DNA of 64,000 nt from Chlorobaculum limnaeum (GTDB lineage Bacteria; Bacteroidota; Chlorobiia; Chlorobiales; Chlorobiaceae): assembly GCF_001747405.1 (NCBI RefSeq), contig NZ_CP017305.1:1444001-1508000 (forward strand). The letters are read 5' to 3'. The position numbers and the translations under genes are program-made. Shown here piece by piece: positions 8,695 to 19,282 of this stretch. Positions within the stretch are counted from its first letter, which is position 1; every line of letters starts with the position of its first letter. The notes beneath the pieces are model-generated. The model ran no database searches. It was not told where the DNA came from and saw only the letters and a program-made list of their open reading frames with translations.

Positions 8695-8938
8695 CCCAAA
8701 GTTTTTCCATTTCCTCCTGCGAGAGCACCCGGCCATTGTCGAGATCGTTCAACCCAGCCTGAATGCTCTGAACCTGCCATTCGTTCGTGGTGAGGTACTG
8801 CTCGATAGCCTCCTCGATCACGAAAGTCCTGGAACGTCTCGTCGCCTCAGCAAGCAGATCGACCCTCTTTTTCATTCCGGCAGGAATCTTGAAACTCACC
8901 TGCTCGCGTAACTCACTGTTTTTCAATGTCGGACACAT
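8687..8938 (-). CDS. Ribbon-helix-helix antitoxin (ParD/CopG-like)
   Basis: 83 residues. The N-terminal strand EQVSFKIPAGMKKRVDLLAEATRRSRTFVIEEAIEQYL is a classical RHH DNA-binding fold; the C-terminal VQSIQAGLNDLDNGRVLSQEEM is the toxin-binding tail seen in ParD-type proteins. ATG codons occur at 8950, 8941 and 8938; GGAGG lies 5 bases before the last, so that one is chosen. The operon is antitoxin-toxin. Such dimers usually repress their own promoter. Confidence 0.85.
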   Translation of the reverse strand: MCPTLKNSELREQVSFKIPAGMKKRVDLLAEATRRSRTFVIEEAIEQYLTTNEWQVQSIQAGLNDLDNGRVLSQEEMEKLWDE

Positions 8939-9035
8939 CATAACCTCCATTTCTCATCTGTATTTCAACGCATTTCGCTAAAATACCAAGCACATGGCGA
9001 ATATTCAAAATACACGCTCAAACTCCTTCCATCCA

Positions 9036-10628
9036 TCACCCCACCCTCACCACGCAATACCTCGCTGGTTGGTGGAAGTCCGGCGCTCCTTCGCCGTGCC
9101 ACCACGGAAATAATCCGTAGCGCTCGTCTCCGAGGCTGATGGCGCATTGCAATCGGAGCGTATCATCGTGGATAATCGGCTCCAGTAGCGAGTATGACAG
9201 CTCCATGCCAAAGCCGGTTTCGCTGGCGAATGGCGTTGCCTGGCCGCGCCAGAGTTCCTCCGATGGAGTTTCGTGCCCGACGGTTCGCTGGCGTGGGGCG
9301 TCGAGGCGAAGGGCGAGCCAGTGGGCTTGTGGCGTCACCTCGAATTCGAGGTACCTGCCAGTTCCGCTGCCGTCGGCGATGAACAGTTCGGAGACACTCG
9401 ATTCCCAGAGTTGATCAACAAACGCTCCGGCAGGTGCTTCGGGCCGCAACGCAAAAGCCGCGCCCGATTCGTTGAGCGTCGTCCAGCGGAGGAAGGGTTG
9501 CTCCGGGGCGCTCCGGGCTTCGGCGAGCGACGCGAGCTGCTCGACTTCGACGGTGATGCCCGCCGGAAACGCGGCGTCGCGGCAGAAGTAGTCGAGCACC
9601 GGGCCTTGCAGCAACGTGCGGGGAAAGGCGGCATCCGTTGCGTCCGGGAAGCGCAGCAGGCCCGCCCAGCCGTATCCCGGCCTTGATGGCTCCGGCGTCG
9701 AGGCGATGCCACAGGCGTCGAGCAGGGCGGTTTCGAAGAGTCCGGCGCACTGGAGTTCGAGTTCCAGCGCCACGCCCGCTTTCTCGCGCGCGTCGGTGCG
9801 CATGGCAGCGCAGAGCTTCAGCACGTCGGCAGCTTTGGCCCCGCCGGTGTTGAAAATGAAGTTGGCGTGATGATCGCTCACCTGCGCCCCGCCCTCGCGG
9901 CGGCCACGGAAGCCGAGGGCGTCGAAAATCTGCCCGCTCGGCTTGCCCGCCGCGTAGCTGTTCTTGAAGGTCGAGCCGCAGCTCGGAAAATCGAACTGGT
10001 GCTTCAGGTCACGGTCGTCGCCATACTCCCGCATCCGCGCTTCGATGGCATCGGGATCGTCCTCGTCCGCGAACGCAAGCATCGCCCCTGCGACGATTTC
10101 GGGACTCTGCATCAGGCTGGTCTCCTTGTAGCCGAGGAACACCTCCTCGGCGCTGCGCCAGCGAACCGCGCCGTCGAGTCCGACCGTCACGACACTCCTG
10201 GTCACGCCGGAAATCTCGCGTCCGTAGCAACGCCCGTTCATGCGCACCGTCGCGCCGATGGTGCCCGGCAGGCGGTAGAGCCACTCGCCGCCACTCCGGC
10301 CCGCCCGCTGTATCGCGATGGCCGCGTCGGTGTTCTCCACCCCCGCCTCGCAGAAAAACAGCTCGCCGGAGACCCGGAACATGCGATTCATCGCGTCGAG
10401 AACGATCACTGCGCCGGGAAATGGTTCGTCCGAAAAAAGCATGTTGCTCCCCTTTCCGGCGATGATGACCGGCAGCCGGAGCTGGCGGCACCGGTCGAGT
10501 GCCAACGCGAGTTCAGCCACGCTCCGGGGATGAACGACCCAACGAGCCTCCCCGCCGATGCCATAGTAGCCAACAGTTTCAAGCAGCACACGCTCATCGC
10601 AGGGACAGGGAAAAATCGTTTCGGTCAT
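9036..10628 (-). CDS. murB: UDP-N-acetylenolpyruvoylglucosamine reductase MurB with C-terminal extension
   Basis: 530 residues. Residues 1-300 are MurB: FAD-binding YYGIGGEARWVV and IAGKGSNMLFSD, then WLYRLPGTIGATVRMNGRCYG with the catalytic Arg, SCGSTFKN carrying the catalytic Ser, and a terminal Glu in VALELELQ. It reduces UDP-GlcNAc-enolpyruvate to UDP-MurNAc in peptidoglycan synthesis. The remaining about 215 residues (GLFETALLDACG ... YCVVRVG) are beta-rich and resemble a CBM9-like sugar-binding fold; they are not in standard MurB, which is about 300-340 residues. ATG at 10628 is preferred over a TTG 39 bases upstream. Confidence 0.88.
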   Translation of the reverse strand: MTETIFPCPCDERVLLETVGYYGIGGEARWVVHPRSVAELALALDRCRQLRLPVIIAGKGSNMLFSDEPFPGAVIVLDAMNRMFRVSGELFFCEAGVENTDAAIAIQRAGRSGGEWLYRLPGTIGATVRMNGRCYGREISGVTRSVVTVGLDGAVRWRSAEEVFLGYKETSLMQSPEIVAGAMLAFADEDDPDAIEARMREYGDDRDLKHQFDFPSCGSTFKNSYAAGKPSGQIFDALGFRGRREGGAQVSDHHANFIFNTGGAKAADVLKLCAAMRTDAREKAGVALELELQCAGLFETALLDACGIASTPEPSRPGYGWAGLLRFPDATDAAFPRTLLQGPVLDYFCRDAAFPAGITVEVEQLASLAEARSAPEQPFLRWTTLNESGAAFALRPEAPAGAFVDQLWESSVSELFIADGSGTGRYLEFEVTPQAHWLALRLDAPRQRTVGHETPSEELWRGQATPFASETGFGMELSYSLLEPIIHDDTLRLQCAISLGDERYGLFPWWHGEGAPDFHQPARYCVVRVG

Positions 10629-10769
10629 AGAATATTTGCAGGGTTCGAGTTTCAGCGATGCCTTCAAATATAGGATTTAAGGAAGTTGCCACAAGGCGGA
10701 GAAACAGCTGGCAACGGGGCAGACATCCAGGAATGCAGTGAAAAAAAGAGGGGTAGCGGACGCAAAAAA

Positions 10770-10813
10770 ACAGCAAGGATGTAAAGATTCTTCAGCCTTT
10801 ACGCCCCTGCTGT
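10770..10813 (-). terminator. Intrinsic terminator of the 78-aa protein gene
   Basis: On the minus strand an interrupted hairpin (ACAGCA ... TGCTGT outer, GTAAAG/CTTTAC inner) is followed directly by seven T residues. It lies 28 bases after the stop of the gene at 10841. Confidence 0.8.
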
Positions 10814-10840
10814 CCTTGAATTCCTTTTGCAGACTTATAC

Positions 10841-11077
10841 TCAGTTGGCCGGAGGAGGATTCTTGGTGAGAATGCCGTCCTGGACCATTTTGTCGATCAT
10901 CTTGCCGAGCTGGTCCTGAATACGGATCAGTGCTGGCAGAGAAAGGGCGAGCGTGGCGTTAGGACGAACATTGGGTTCCTTGTCTTTCTCGACCGAGGTG
11001 ACATTGACAAGATCGAAGCGCACGACGCCGTCAACGAGAATCATGTTCGCGATACCATCGGCATAAATGGTCTGCAT
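10841..11077 (-). CDS. Small conserved protein, DUF3467-like shape
   Basis: 78 residues. GGAGG lies 8 bases before the ATG. Strands ANMILVDGVVRFDLVNV are followed by LALSLPALIRIQDQLGKMIDKMVQ, an order that recalls DUF3467 proteins (two strands, then a helix beginning after a LPxx turn). The likeness is weak and the function is unknown. It is flanked by a strong intrinsic terminator and appears monocistronic. Confidence 0.6.
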   Translation of the reverse strand: MQTIYADGIANMILVDGVVRFDLVNVTSVEKDKEPNVRPNATLALSLPALIRIQDQLGKMIDKMVQDGILTKNPPPAN

Positions 11078-11256
11078 ATCTTTTTCCTCCGGGGTGGATA
11101 GGTTTTTGTATTTCCTTCTGTTGTGTAAACTTGCGGCTCAATATACGCAAAGTCGGAATGGGGGCCTAAGCCGGTTCGAAAAAAAACGGGAAACTTCGAA
11201 ACCGGCCAGCCGGGAGCTTTCCGCGAATGGAAGCGCTCCCGATCACCGGCGGATGT

Positions 11257-12744
11257 TCAATCCTGGCGCTGGTTCAGAACGCTGTGGTGGCGACCGTAGA
11301 AGAAGTAGATGCCGAACCCTATCGCCAGCCAGACGATGAGCCGCCACCAGTTCTCGGCGGGCAGGGAAAACATGAGCAGAAGACAGGTCAGGATACCGGC
11401 GATCGGCACCAGCGGTACCAGCGGCGCTCTGAATGGGCGTTCAGCATCGGGATTGGTACGGCGCATGATGAGCACCGCCGCGCAGACAATTACGAAGGCA
11501 AAGAGCGTGCCGATGTTGACCAGCTCAGCGAGAAGACGAAGCGGCAAAACTGCACCGAAAAAGGCCACGAAAATGCCGGTCATAATGGTCGATTTCCAAG
11601 GGGTCTTGAACTTTTCATGGACTGCGCCGAAAAATGATTTCGGAAGCAGTCCGTCACGTGCCATCGCCAGAAAGATTCGCGGCTGACTCAACATCAGAAC
11701 GAGCAGCACCGAGGTAATTCCAGTCATCGCGCCGAGCGAGATGACGAATTGCGCCCATCCGAGGCCGACCTGCTTGAAGGCGTTGGAGACCGGCGCGTCG
11801 ATATTGAGCTGATTGTAGGGCACCATGCCGGTGATGACCGCCGCCACCGCGATGTAGAGTACCGTGCAAATGAGCAGCGAACCGATGATGGCGATCGGCA
11901 CGTTCCGGTTCGGTTCTCGGGCCTCTTCGGCGTGAGTCGAAATCGAATCGAAACCGATGTAGGCGTAAAAAATCATTGCCGCTCCAGCAAGCACGCCAAC
12001 AGGCGCGCCCTCGGTGCTGTTGCCGCCGATGACTGTGTGACCGAAAAGACTGAGGCCGGAATAGCCGAAAGGCGCAAAGGGTTGCCAATTTTCAGGCTTC
12101 ACATACATCGCGCCGAGCACAATGACCAGCAACACGACGGCGACTTTCACGATTACCATGCCTGCATTGAACCCCGCGCTCTCCTTGATTCCTTTGACGA
12201 GCACCACTGTTACTATAAAGGCGATGGCAACCACCGGAAGATCGAACCAGGTTCCGGTCATGCTCATAACGCCGGTTGCTGAGTCGAAATCGATAGGTGC
12301 TTTGGTGAAAACAAAAGGTAGTTTTACTCCGAAAATTCCTATAAAATCCTGGAAGTAGTGTGACCAGCCATGAGCAACCGAGGCTGAGGCGATTCCATAT
12401 TCGAGGATGAGATCCCACCCGATGATCCAGGCGAACAGTTCGCCGAGCGTGGCGTAAGCGTAGGTATAGGCGGAACCGGCGACCGGGGCCATCGAGGCGA
12501 ATTCGGCGTAGCAGAGCGCCGCGAAGACGCAGGCCAGCCCGGCAAGGGCAAAGGAGAGCGTCACAGCGGGGCCCGCCTTGTCGTGCGCGGCTACACCGAT
12601 GAGTACGAAAATACCGGTACCAATGATCGCGCCAACCCCAAGGCTGGTCAGCGCCAAAGGGCCGAGAACACGGTTGAGCCGGTGCTCGCTCTTCATCTCG
12701 TCGAGCAGCAACGAAAGCGGCTTTTTTCTGAAGCTGTTTTTCAC
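11257..12744 (-). CDS. APC-family cationic amino-acid permease
   Basis: 495 residues. The GTG start at 12744 gives the family's N-terminus (FRKKPLSLLLDE ... RVLGPLALTSLGVGAIIGTGIFVLIG). About 12-13 TM helices follow with the APC substrate motif GAIIGTGIF in TM1 and AMIFYAYIGFDSISTHAEE in TM6, typical of YfnA/CAT transporters. It imports (possibly exchanges) amino acids across the inner membrane. An open frame continues upstream of GTG but would overlap the P-type ATPase gene and lacks protein character. The ATPase gene ends 95 bases upstream on the same strand. Confidence 0.88.
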   Translation of the reverse strand: MKNSFRKKPLSLLLDEMKSEHRLNRVLGPLALTSLGVGAIIGTGIFVLIGVAAHDKAGPAVTLSFALAGLACVFAALCYAEFASMAPVAGSAYTYAYATLGELFAWIIGWDLILEYGIASASVAHGWSHYFQDFIGIFGVKLPFVFTKAPIDFDSATGVMSMTGTWFDLPVVAIAFIVTVVLVKGIKESAGFNAGMVIVKVAVVLLVIVLGAMYVKPENWQPFAPFGYSGLSLFGHTVIGGNSTEGAPVGVLAGAAMIFYAYIGFDSISTHAEEAREPNRNVPIAIIGSLLICTVLYIAVAAVITGMVPYNQLNIDAPVSNAFKQVGLGWAQFVISLGAMTGITSVLLVLMLSQPRIFLAMARDGLLPKSFFGAVHEKFKTPWKSTIMTGIFVAFFGAVLPLRLLAELVNIGTLFAFVIVCAAVLIMRRTNPDAERPFRAPLVPLVPIAGILTCLLLMFSLPAENWWRLIVWLAIGFGIYFFYGRHHSVLNQRQD

Positions 12745-12839
12745 AGGCAATGTGCTTTTGGTTGAAAAAAAGCACCCAGAAGGGCAAGGCGGAAAAGGTA
12801 AAAACTTTTGAATATACAGAGATTTTTCCAGCTTTTCCC

Positions 12840-15500
<2,661 letters not shown>

Positions 15501-15607
15501 GACGTCAAACGTTTTGAATGTCCACAAGGCTGAAGAGAGGATACTGACAGTCCCCTCTTTTCAACCATCGAACATGCCGAACGGTTCCGCCGGACGAGCC
15601 TCAGCGC

Positions 15608-16867
15608 TCAGTGAGCGAAATGGACATTCTGGCCCTGAATTTTTGTCAGGGAGATCCCTTTCTTATCCGATGTATCATCACTGAGCCAACTGATCAGTTC
15701 GCACCCCTTCCAGGCGTCGAAACTCTCGATCCTTGACTTGCCGGGAGCCAACTGGGCCATGTATCGTTTCATCAGTTCATTGGTAAAGGCATACTCCTTT
15801 TCTCCCGCCAGCCAGATCTTCGCATCCTTGCAACCGGCAAGCTTGTTCGGCTGGCTGTCGGCCATCTTGCACAGGTCGTTACGATGAAGCAGATAACCGC
15901 AATGGCCGCCGTTTTCGACCATGCAGACGGCGCCCCACGACTCCTTGCCTGCCGGAGTCATCTGCGCGTACTGGTTGTTGCTGTCCGTCGCGCTCCATGC
16001 CGGAGGATTCGACGCATTGGTCAGGCACGCGCTGTCACAATTGCCCACGACCATCAGATTCGGAATCTTCATCTCCGCGAGCTTCTCGCGGTAGGGCTTC
16101 ATGCCGGGAGCGAAAACCGGAAAAATCTTGCCGCCGGCTCCGTCCACCGGCGAAAGCTGAAGTACGCCGACCGGATCGGCCATCTGCTCCGGCTTCCACT
16201 TCGACAACGGAGGCGTATGATCTGGCGTGACTTCACGATTGTAGAAAACCGGGTCGTACGACGTAAAATTTTTTCCGCCAATTTCATGCAGATTGGCGAA
16301 GCCGGTTGCCGCCGCCTGCGCGTGAGCGCCGCCCACCGAATGACCGGCGAAGAGCACGCGATTCCCATTGCTGAGGCCCGCTTTTAACGGGTTTGAGTCG
16401 TGTTTCAGAAACTGAAACGCCCTGACCGCTTTCTCGTCGTTGTATTTGTGGGTCGCACCGTAGCGAATGAGGTAGGAGGCCGCCGCGTATGCCGCCTGGC
16501 CAGGCCTCGGACTGCCGCCGAAATCGGTCCAGGGCATACTGTCGATCTGCTGATGAACCGTGGTCACGAACGCCAGCGCCCAGTTGTTGTCGATCGCCGC
16601 CTGGGAGTAGTTGTAATACCACGAAGGGTTGACCTCGAAGAGCGGCGTATCCTGATTGGTGAGCTTGCTGAGGAGCTGCTTGGGATAAAAGAAGGGATCG
16701 AAGCCGATCAGGAAGCCGTGGTTGAACATCACCAGACCATCGGCCTGCATGTTGTTCGGATAGAACACCTCGATAACCACCTCCGTGAAAAACGGCAGCT
16801 TGTCGGAATATTGCAGCCAGAGGTAAATCCTCTTGAAATCGTAGTTGCCAATCTGGATCGGATACAT
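15608..16867 (-). CDS. Alpha/beta-hydrolase (serine esterase/lipase-like)
   Basis: 419 residues, preceded by AAAAGGAGGTTGATCC, a near-perfect ribosome site. The nucleophile elbow is FAGHSVGGAHAQAAA (Ser near residue 171), the oxyanion segment is MFNHGFLIGFDPF, and a late GGHCGYLLH gives a plausible catalytic His. The paired Cys residues (NCDSACL, GAVCMVENGGHC) might form disulfides, yet no signal peptide is visible. The fold resembles chlorophyllase/PET-hydrolase-like esterases. It lies 87 bases downstream of the Nif11-type peptide gene in the same direction, so the two may be co-transcribed. Confidence 0.75.
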   Translation of the reverse strand: MYPIQIGNYDFKRIYLWLQYSDKLPFFTEVVIEVFYPNNMQADGLVMFNHGFLIGFDPFFYPKQLLSKLTNQDTPLFEVNPSWYYNYSQAAIDNNWALAFVTTVHQQIDSMPWTDFGGSPRPGQAAYAAASYLIRYGATHKYNDEKAVRAFQFLKHDSNPLKAGLSNGNRVLFAGHSVGGAHAQAAATGFANLHEIGGKNFTSYDPVFYNREVTPDHTPPLSKWKPEQMADPVGVLQLSPVDGAGGKIFPVFAPGMKPYREKLAEMKIPNLMVVGNCDSACLTNASNPPAWSATDSNNQYAQMTPAGKESWGAVCMVENGGHCGYLLHRNDLCKMADSQPNKLAGCKDAKIWLAGEKEYAFTNELMKRYMAQLAPGKSRIESFDAWKGCELISWLSDDTSDKKGISLTKIQGQNVHFAH

Positions 16868-16954
16868 GGATCAACCTCCTTTTTTAGGCGCGTAGTACGC
16901 CGATGATTTGTATGGAAACGCTACGAGTGTTCCGTGATAACGGACGCGGGACAG

Positions 16955-17215
16955 TCAATGCCAGAGGCCGCCGCCGCAACATCTGCCGCGGGCCTGACTG
17001 TCGAACGGCAGCTCGCAAAGCCACCCGGCAACGTGCCCGAGAGCGCCGGGCGACAAGCTCGCCTTGGCCTGCTCAAGCTCCTGGTCTGTGAATTCGAAAC
17101 CGGCCTCGCGGATCAGCTCCATCCGTTTTCTGGAAAGCTCGCCGGCAAGCCGGATACCCAGATCCTCTTCAGCCATAAGCTTGTCGAGGAACATGCGCGC
17201 TGATGATAGTGACAT
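16955..17215 (-). CDS. Nif11-family leader peptide protein, putative RiPP precursor
   Basis: 86 residues. Residues 1-63 follow the Nif11 leader: MSLSSARMFLDKLMAEEDLG, then ELIREAGFEFTDQEL and ASLSPGALGHVAG. The family's signature pieces (S..SA..FL.KL, EAGF.FT..EL, LS...L..VAG) are all visible. The last 22 residues after the VAG cleavage-type site hold three Cys (67, 79, 80) and CCGGGLWH, as expected for a core peptide. In known systems the leader directs a modifying enzyme and is cut by a C39-type protease-transporter. None is next to it here. Start chosen at the ATG giving the exact family N-terminus; there is no clear ribosome site. Confidence 0.8.
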   Translation of the reverse strand: MSLSSARMFLDKLMAEEDLGIRLAGELSRKRMELIREAGFEFTDQELEQAKASLSPGALGHVAGWLCELPFDSQARGRCCGGGLWH

Positions 17216-17249
17216 TGGCGTGAATTTTTTCAGTTGAAGCAACCCTGAT

Positions 17250-17275
17250 ACAGTATACTGTGAATACTGAGTATT
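17250..17275 (-). promoter_or_regulatory. Paired palindromes over the Nif11 gene promoter
   Basis: ACAGTATACTGT (17250-17261) is a perfect 12-bp palindrome, and AATACT-G-AGTATT (17263-17275) is a second one directly next to it. The first contains TATACT on the minus strand, a plausible -10, with TGTTAA 17 bases upstream. They lie 35-60 bases before the Nif11 start, the position of an operator. The regulator is unknown. Confidence 0.5.
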
Positions 17276-17381
17276 TAACAATAGGCAGGCTAAAAAGAAA
17301 GGTTTATTGCAAAAAACCAGTGGACGTTGTGAACTTGGTAGACGAGGTGAACGAGGTAGACGGACGAGGATATTGCATTGT

Positions 17382-18140
17382 TCACAGCCTCGCGCCGCCG
17401 GAGATTTCGAGAAGCTGGCCGGTGATGAAGGCGGCGTCGTCGGAGGCGAGAAAGAGCGCGGCCTTGGCGACGTCGTCCGGAGTGGCGATGCGCTGGAGGG
17501 GGTAGCGCTCGGCGGAGGCTTTCGCGAGCGCCTGCCAGCGCTCCGGGCCGAGCGCGCGCGAGAATGCCTCGACATCGACCAGCGCGGGGGCGAGGGCGTT
17601 GACCGTGATGTTGAACGCGCCGAGCGCCAAAGCGAGCGAGCGGGTGAAGGAGAAGATGCCGCCCTTGGAGGCCGAATAGCTGAACTGGTTCGGGCTGCCG
17701 CGCCAGACGAGCGAACTCATATTCACGATCCGTCCGTACGCCTGCGGCTTCATGATCTTCGCAGCCTCGCGGCAGCACACCATGCACGACTTGAGGTTCA
17801 TGTCGAGATTGTGCATGGCCCGCTCCATGTCGATAGTCTCGACCGATGCCGCCGGTTCGCAGTCGCCACCCGCGATGTTGACGACGATGTCGAGCCGTCG
17901 GTAGTCGCGCCGAATGTTGGCAAACAGCTCGACAACCTGCTTTTCGGAGGTAAGATCGACCCCCGAGCACGAAGCCTGTCCGACACTTTGCGCAATGTCG
18001 TCGCAAACCTTGCTGCACGCTTCCAGATCGATATCCACCAAAATAACCGTAGCCCCCTCGCGGGCGAAGCAACGCGCCGTCGTGCTGCCGATGCCTCCCG
18101 CCGCCCCGGTGACAAGCGCGATTTTCCCCTGCAATCTCAT
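17382..18140 (-). CDS. Short-chain dehydrogenase/reductase
   Basis: 252 residues. Classical SDR: TGAAGGIGST cofactor turn near residue 11, VDIDLEA after beta-2 (acidic residue, so NAD-preferring), NIAGG, catalytic Ser in NMSSLVWRG and YSASKGG, and C-terminal PDDVAKAALFLASDDAAFITGQLLEISGGARL. This is a complete FabG-like enzyme; the substrate cannot be predicted. It lies upstream of the Nif11 gene on the same strand with a 166-base gap that holds a promoter-like site, so a shared operon is doubtful. Confidence 0.9.
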   Translation of the reverse strand: MRLQGKIALVTGAAGGIGSTTARCFAREGATVILVDIDLEACSKVCDDIAQSVGQASCSGVDLTSEKQVVELFANIRRDYRRLDIVVNIAGGDCEPAASVETIDMERAMHNLDMNLKSCMVCCREAAKIMKPQAYGRIVNMSSLVWRGSPNQFSYSASKGGIFSFTRSLALALGAFNITVNALAPALVDVEAFSRALGPERWQALAKASAERYPLQRIATPDDVAKAALFLASDDAAFITGQLLEISGGARL

Positions 18141-18231
18141 GCTGGTACAGCGTTTTGGTTATCGTTTGCGTGAGGATGTCCGGCATACTGGCTTCTTCCG
18201 CATCACCTTGATTACAGCCGTCGCTATCCGA

Positions 18232-18285
18232 CATTGCGAGGAGCAAGCAAATCTGGATTGCCGCGTCGCTTCGCTCCTCGCAATG
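18232..18285. repeat. REP-like hairpin repeat unit
   Basis: Inverted repeat CATTGCGAGGAGC / GCTCCTCGCAATG with ATTGCCGCGTCGC in the loop. A related element occurs at 49211-49315 (TTTGCGAGGAGC ... GACGTGGCAATCC), so it belongs to a dispersed intergenic family. Confidence 0.7.
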
Positions 18286-18335
18286 ACTTGAATTTTGCAA
18301 CCTTACAAGGTTGTCTACTCATCGCCTGTTCTGAC

Positions 18336-18379
18336 GTCATCGCGAGTCCCGAAAGGTCAGAACGTGGCGATCCATCCCC
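18336..18379. repeat. REP-like repeat unit, second arm
   Basis: GTCATCGCGAGT ... ACGTGGCGATCCATCCC. In reverse complement it matches the right half of the element at 49211-49315 (GGATGGATCGCCACGT ... ACTCGCGATGAC). This shows the same family in two places of the window. Confidence 0.65.
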
Positions 18380-18391
18380 ATTGAGACCCGC

Positions 18392-19258
18392 CTACTGCAC
18401 GGGAATCACACGCTTTTCCGCCGTCGATCCGGCGAAGAGCTTGAAGCCCATGAGGCTCGTCATCGACTGCACCGCCGAGTTGAAGCGCCCGATGAACAGG
18501 TCGAGGTCGTTGATCTGGAAATGCTCATCGCCCGCCACCTCCTCCATGAAGGCGAGAAACTGCTCGTGGCGCATCTCTCCGATCCGCGACGACCACGAAA
18601 GATTGGAGATACGGAAAGCGCAGAGTGGCTCGTCGATCATCCAGAGGTTACCCAGGCGCAGGAGCTGCATCCAGAAATCGAGATCAATGGTGTAGGGAAT
18701 GCGTGCGCTGTAGCCGCTGGTCGAAGCGATCAGGCTCGCCGGATAGAGGCCGCAGACCGGTTCGCCAATGATGTTGGTGCCGAGGCGCACCATTTTCCGG
18801 ACAGTTTCGGCAGGCGTTTTCAGGCCGCCATCGATGAAGTTGACCTTTTTGATGAGCACCTTCCCCTCCGGGTCGATGATGGTTCGCTGCGACGAAACAA
18901 GGCTCACCCCATCCATCCCGGTTTCTTCGAACGCAGAAACCTGCTTTTCAAGGCACTCAGGAAAAAGTAGGTCATCCGCGCAGAGCAGCTTGACGTACCG
19001 TCCCCGCGTGTCGCTGACGGCGCGGTTCCAGTTCTCTTCGGGGCCGAGGTTGCGGTCGCTGGCGAAAACCGAAATCCGGGGGTCAGCGAAAGAACTGGCT
19101 ATTTCGAGCGACTGGTCTGTCGAGTGGTCGTCATAAACGAGCAGCTCGAAGTCGTCCATCGTCTGGCAAAGCACCGATTCGATGGTTTCGGCGATATAAC
19201 GCTCGTTGTTGTACATCGGTATCGTGACCGTAACCAGCGGTTTTTCGGGTCGTGACAT
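18392..19258 (-). CDS. Family 2 glycosyltransferase
   Basis: 288 residues; GAGGAGG lies 6 bases before the ATG. GT-A fold: [22 protein letters not shown], then [12 protein letters not shown] and the metal-binding [13 protein letters not shown] (D-x-D type), with a C-terminal acceptor region. It transfers a sugar from a nucleotide-sugar donor to an unknown acceptor in the cytoplasm. It follows the pentapeptide-repeat gene by 24 bases and so probably belongs to the same operon. Confidence 0.88.
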   Translation of the reverse strand: MSRPEKPLVTVTIPMYNNERYIAETIESVLCQTMDDFELLVYDDHSTDQSLEIASSFADPRISVFASDRNLGPEENWNRAVSDTRGRYVKLLCADDLLFPECLEKQVSAFEETGMDGVSLVSSQRTIIDPEGKVLIKKVNFIDGGLKTPAETVRKMVRLGTNIIGEPVCGLYPASLIASTSGYSARIPYTIDLDFWMQLLRLGNLWMIDEPLCAFRISNLSWSSRIGEMRHEQFLAFMEEVAGDEHFQINDLDLFIGRFNSAVQSMTSLMGFKLFAGSTAEKRVIPVQ

Positions 19259-19282
19259 AAGCGTTCCTCCTCATTCTCGTCA

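Larger units (their letters stand above)
18141..18391. other. 251-base intergenic region with two repeat elements
   Basis: Between the glycosyltransferase and SDR genes, both on the minus strand. It contains the two dispersed repeat units described separately and no open frame that looks coding. Confidence 0.5.

Noticed and set aside
17216-17575. Upstream extension of the Nif11 frame
   Set aside because: It runs through the promoter palindromes and the end of the SDR gene and has Arg/Pro/Ser-rich non-protein character; the Nif11 pattern begins at 17215.
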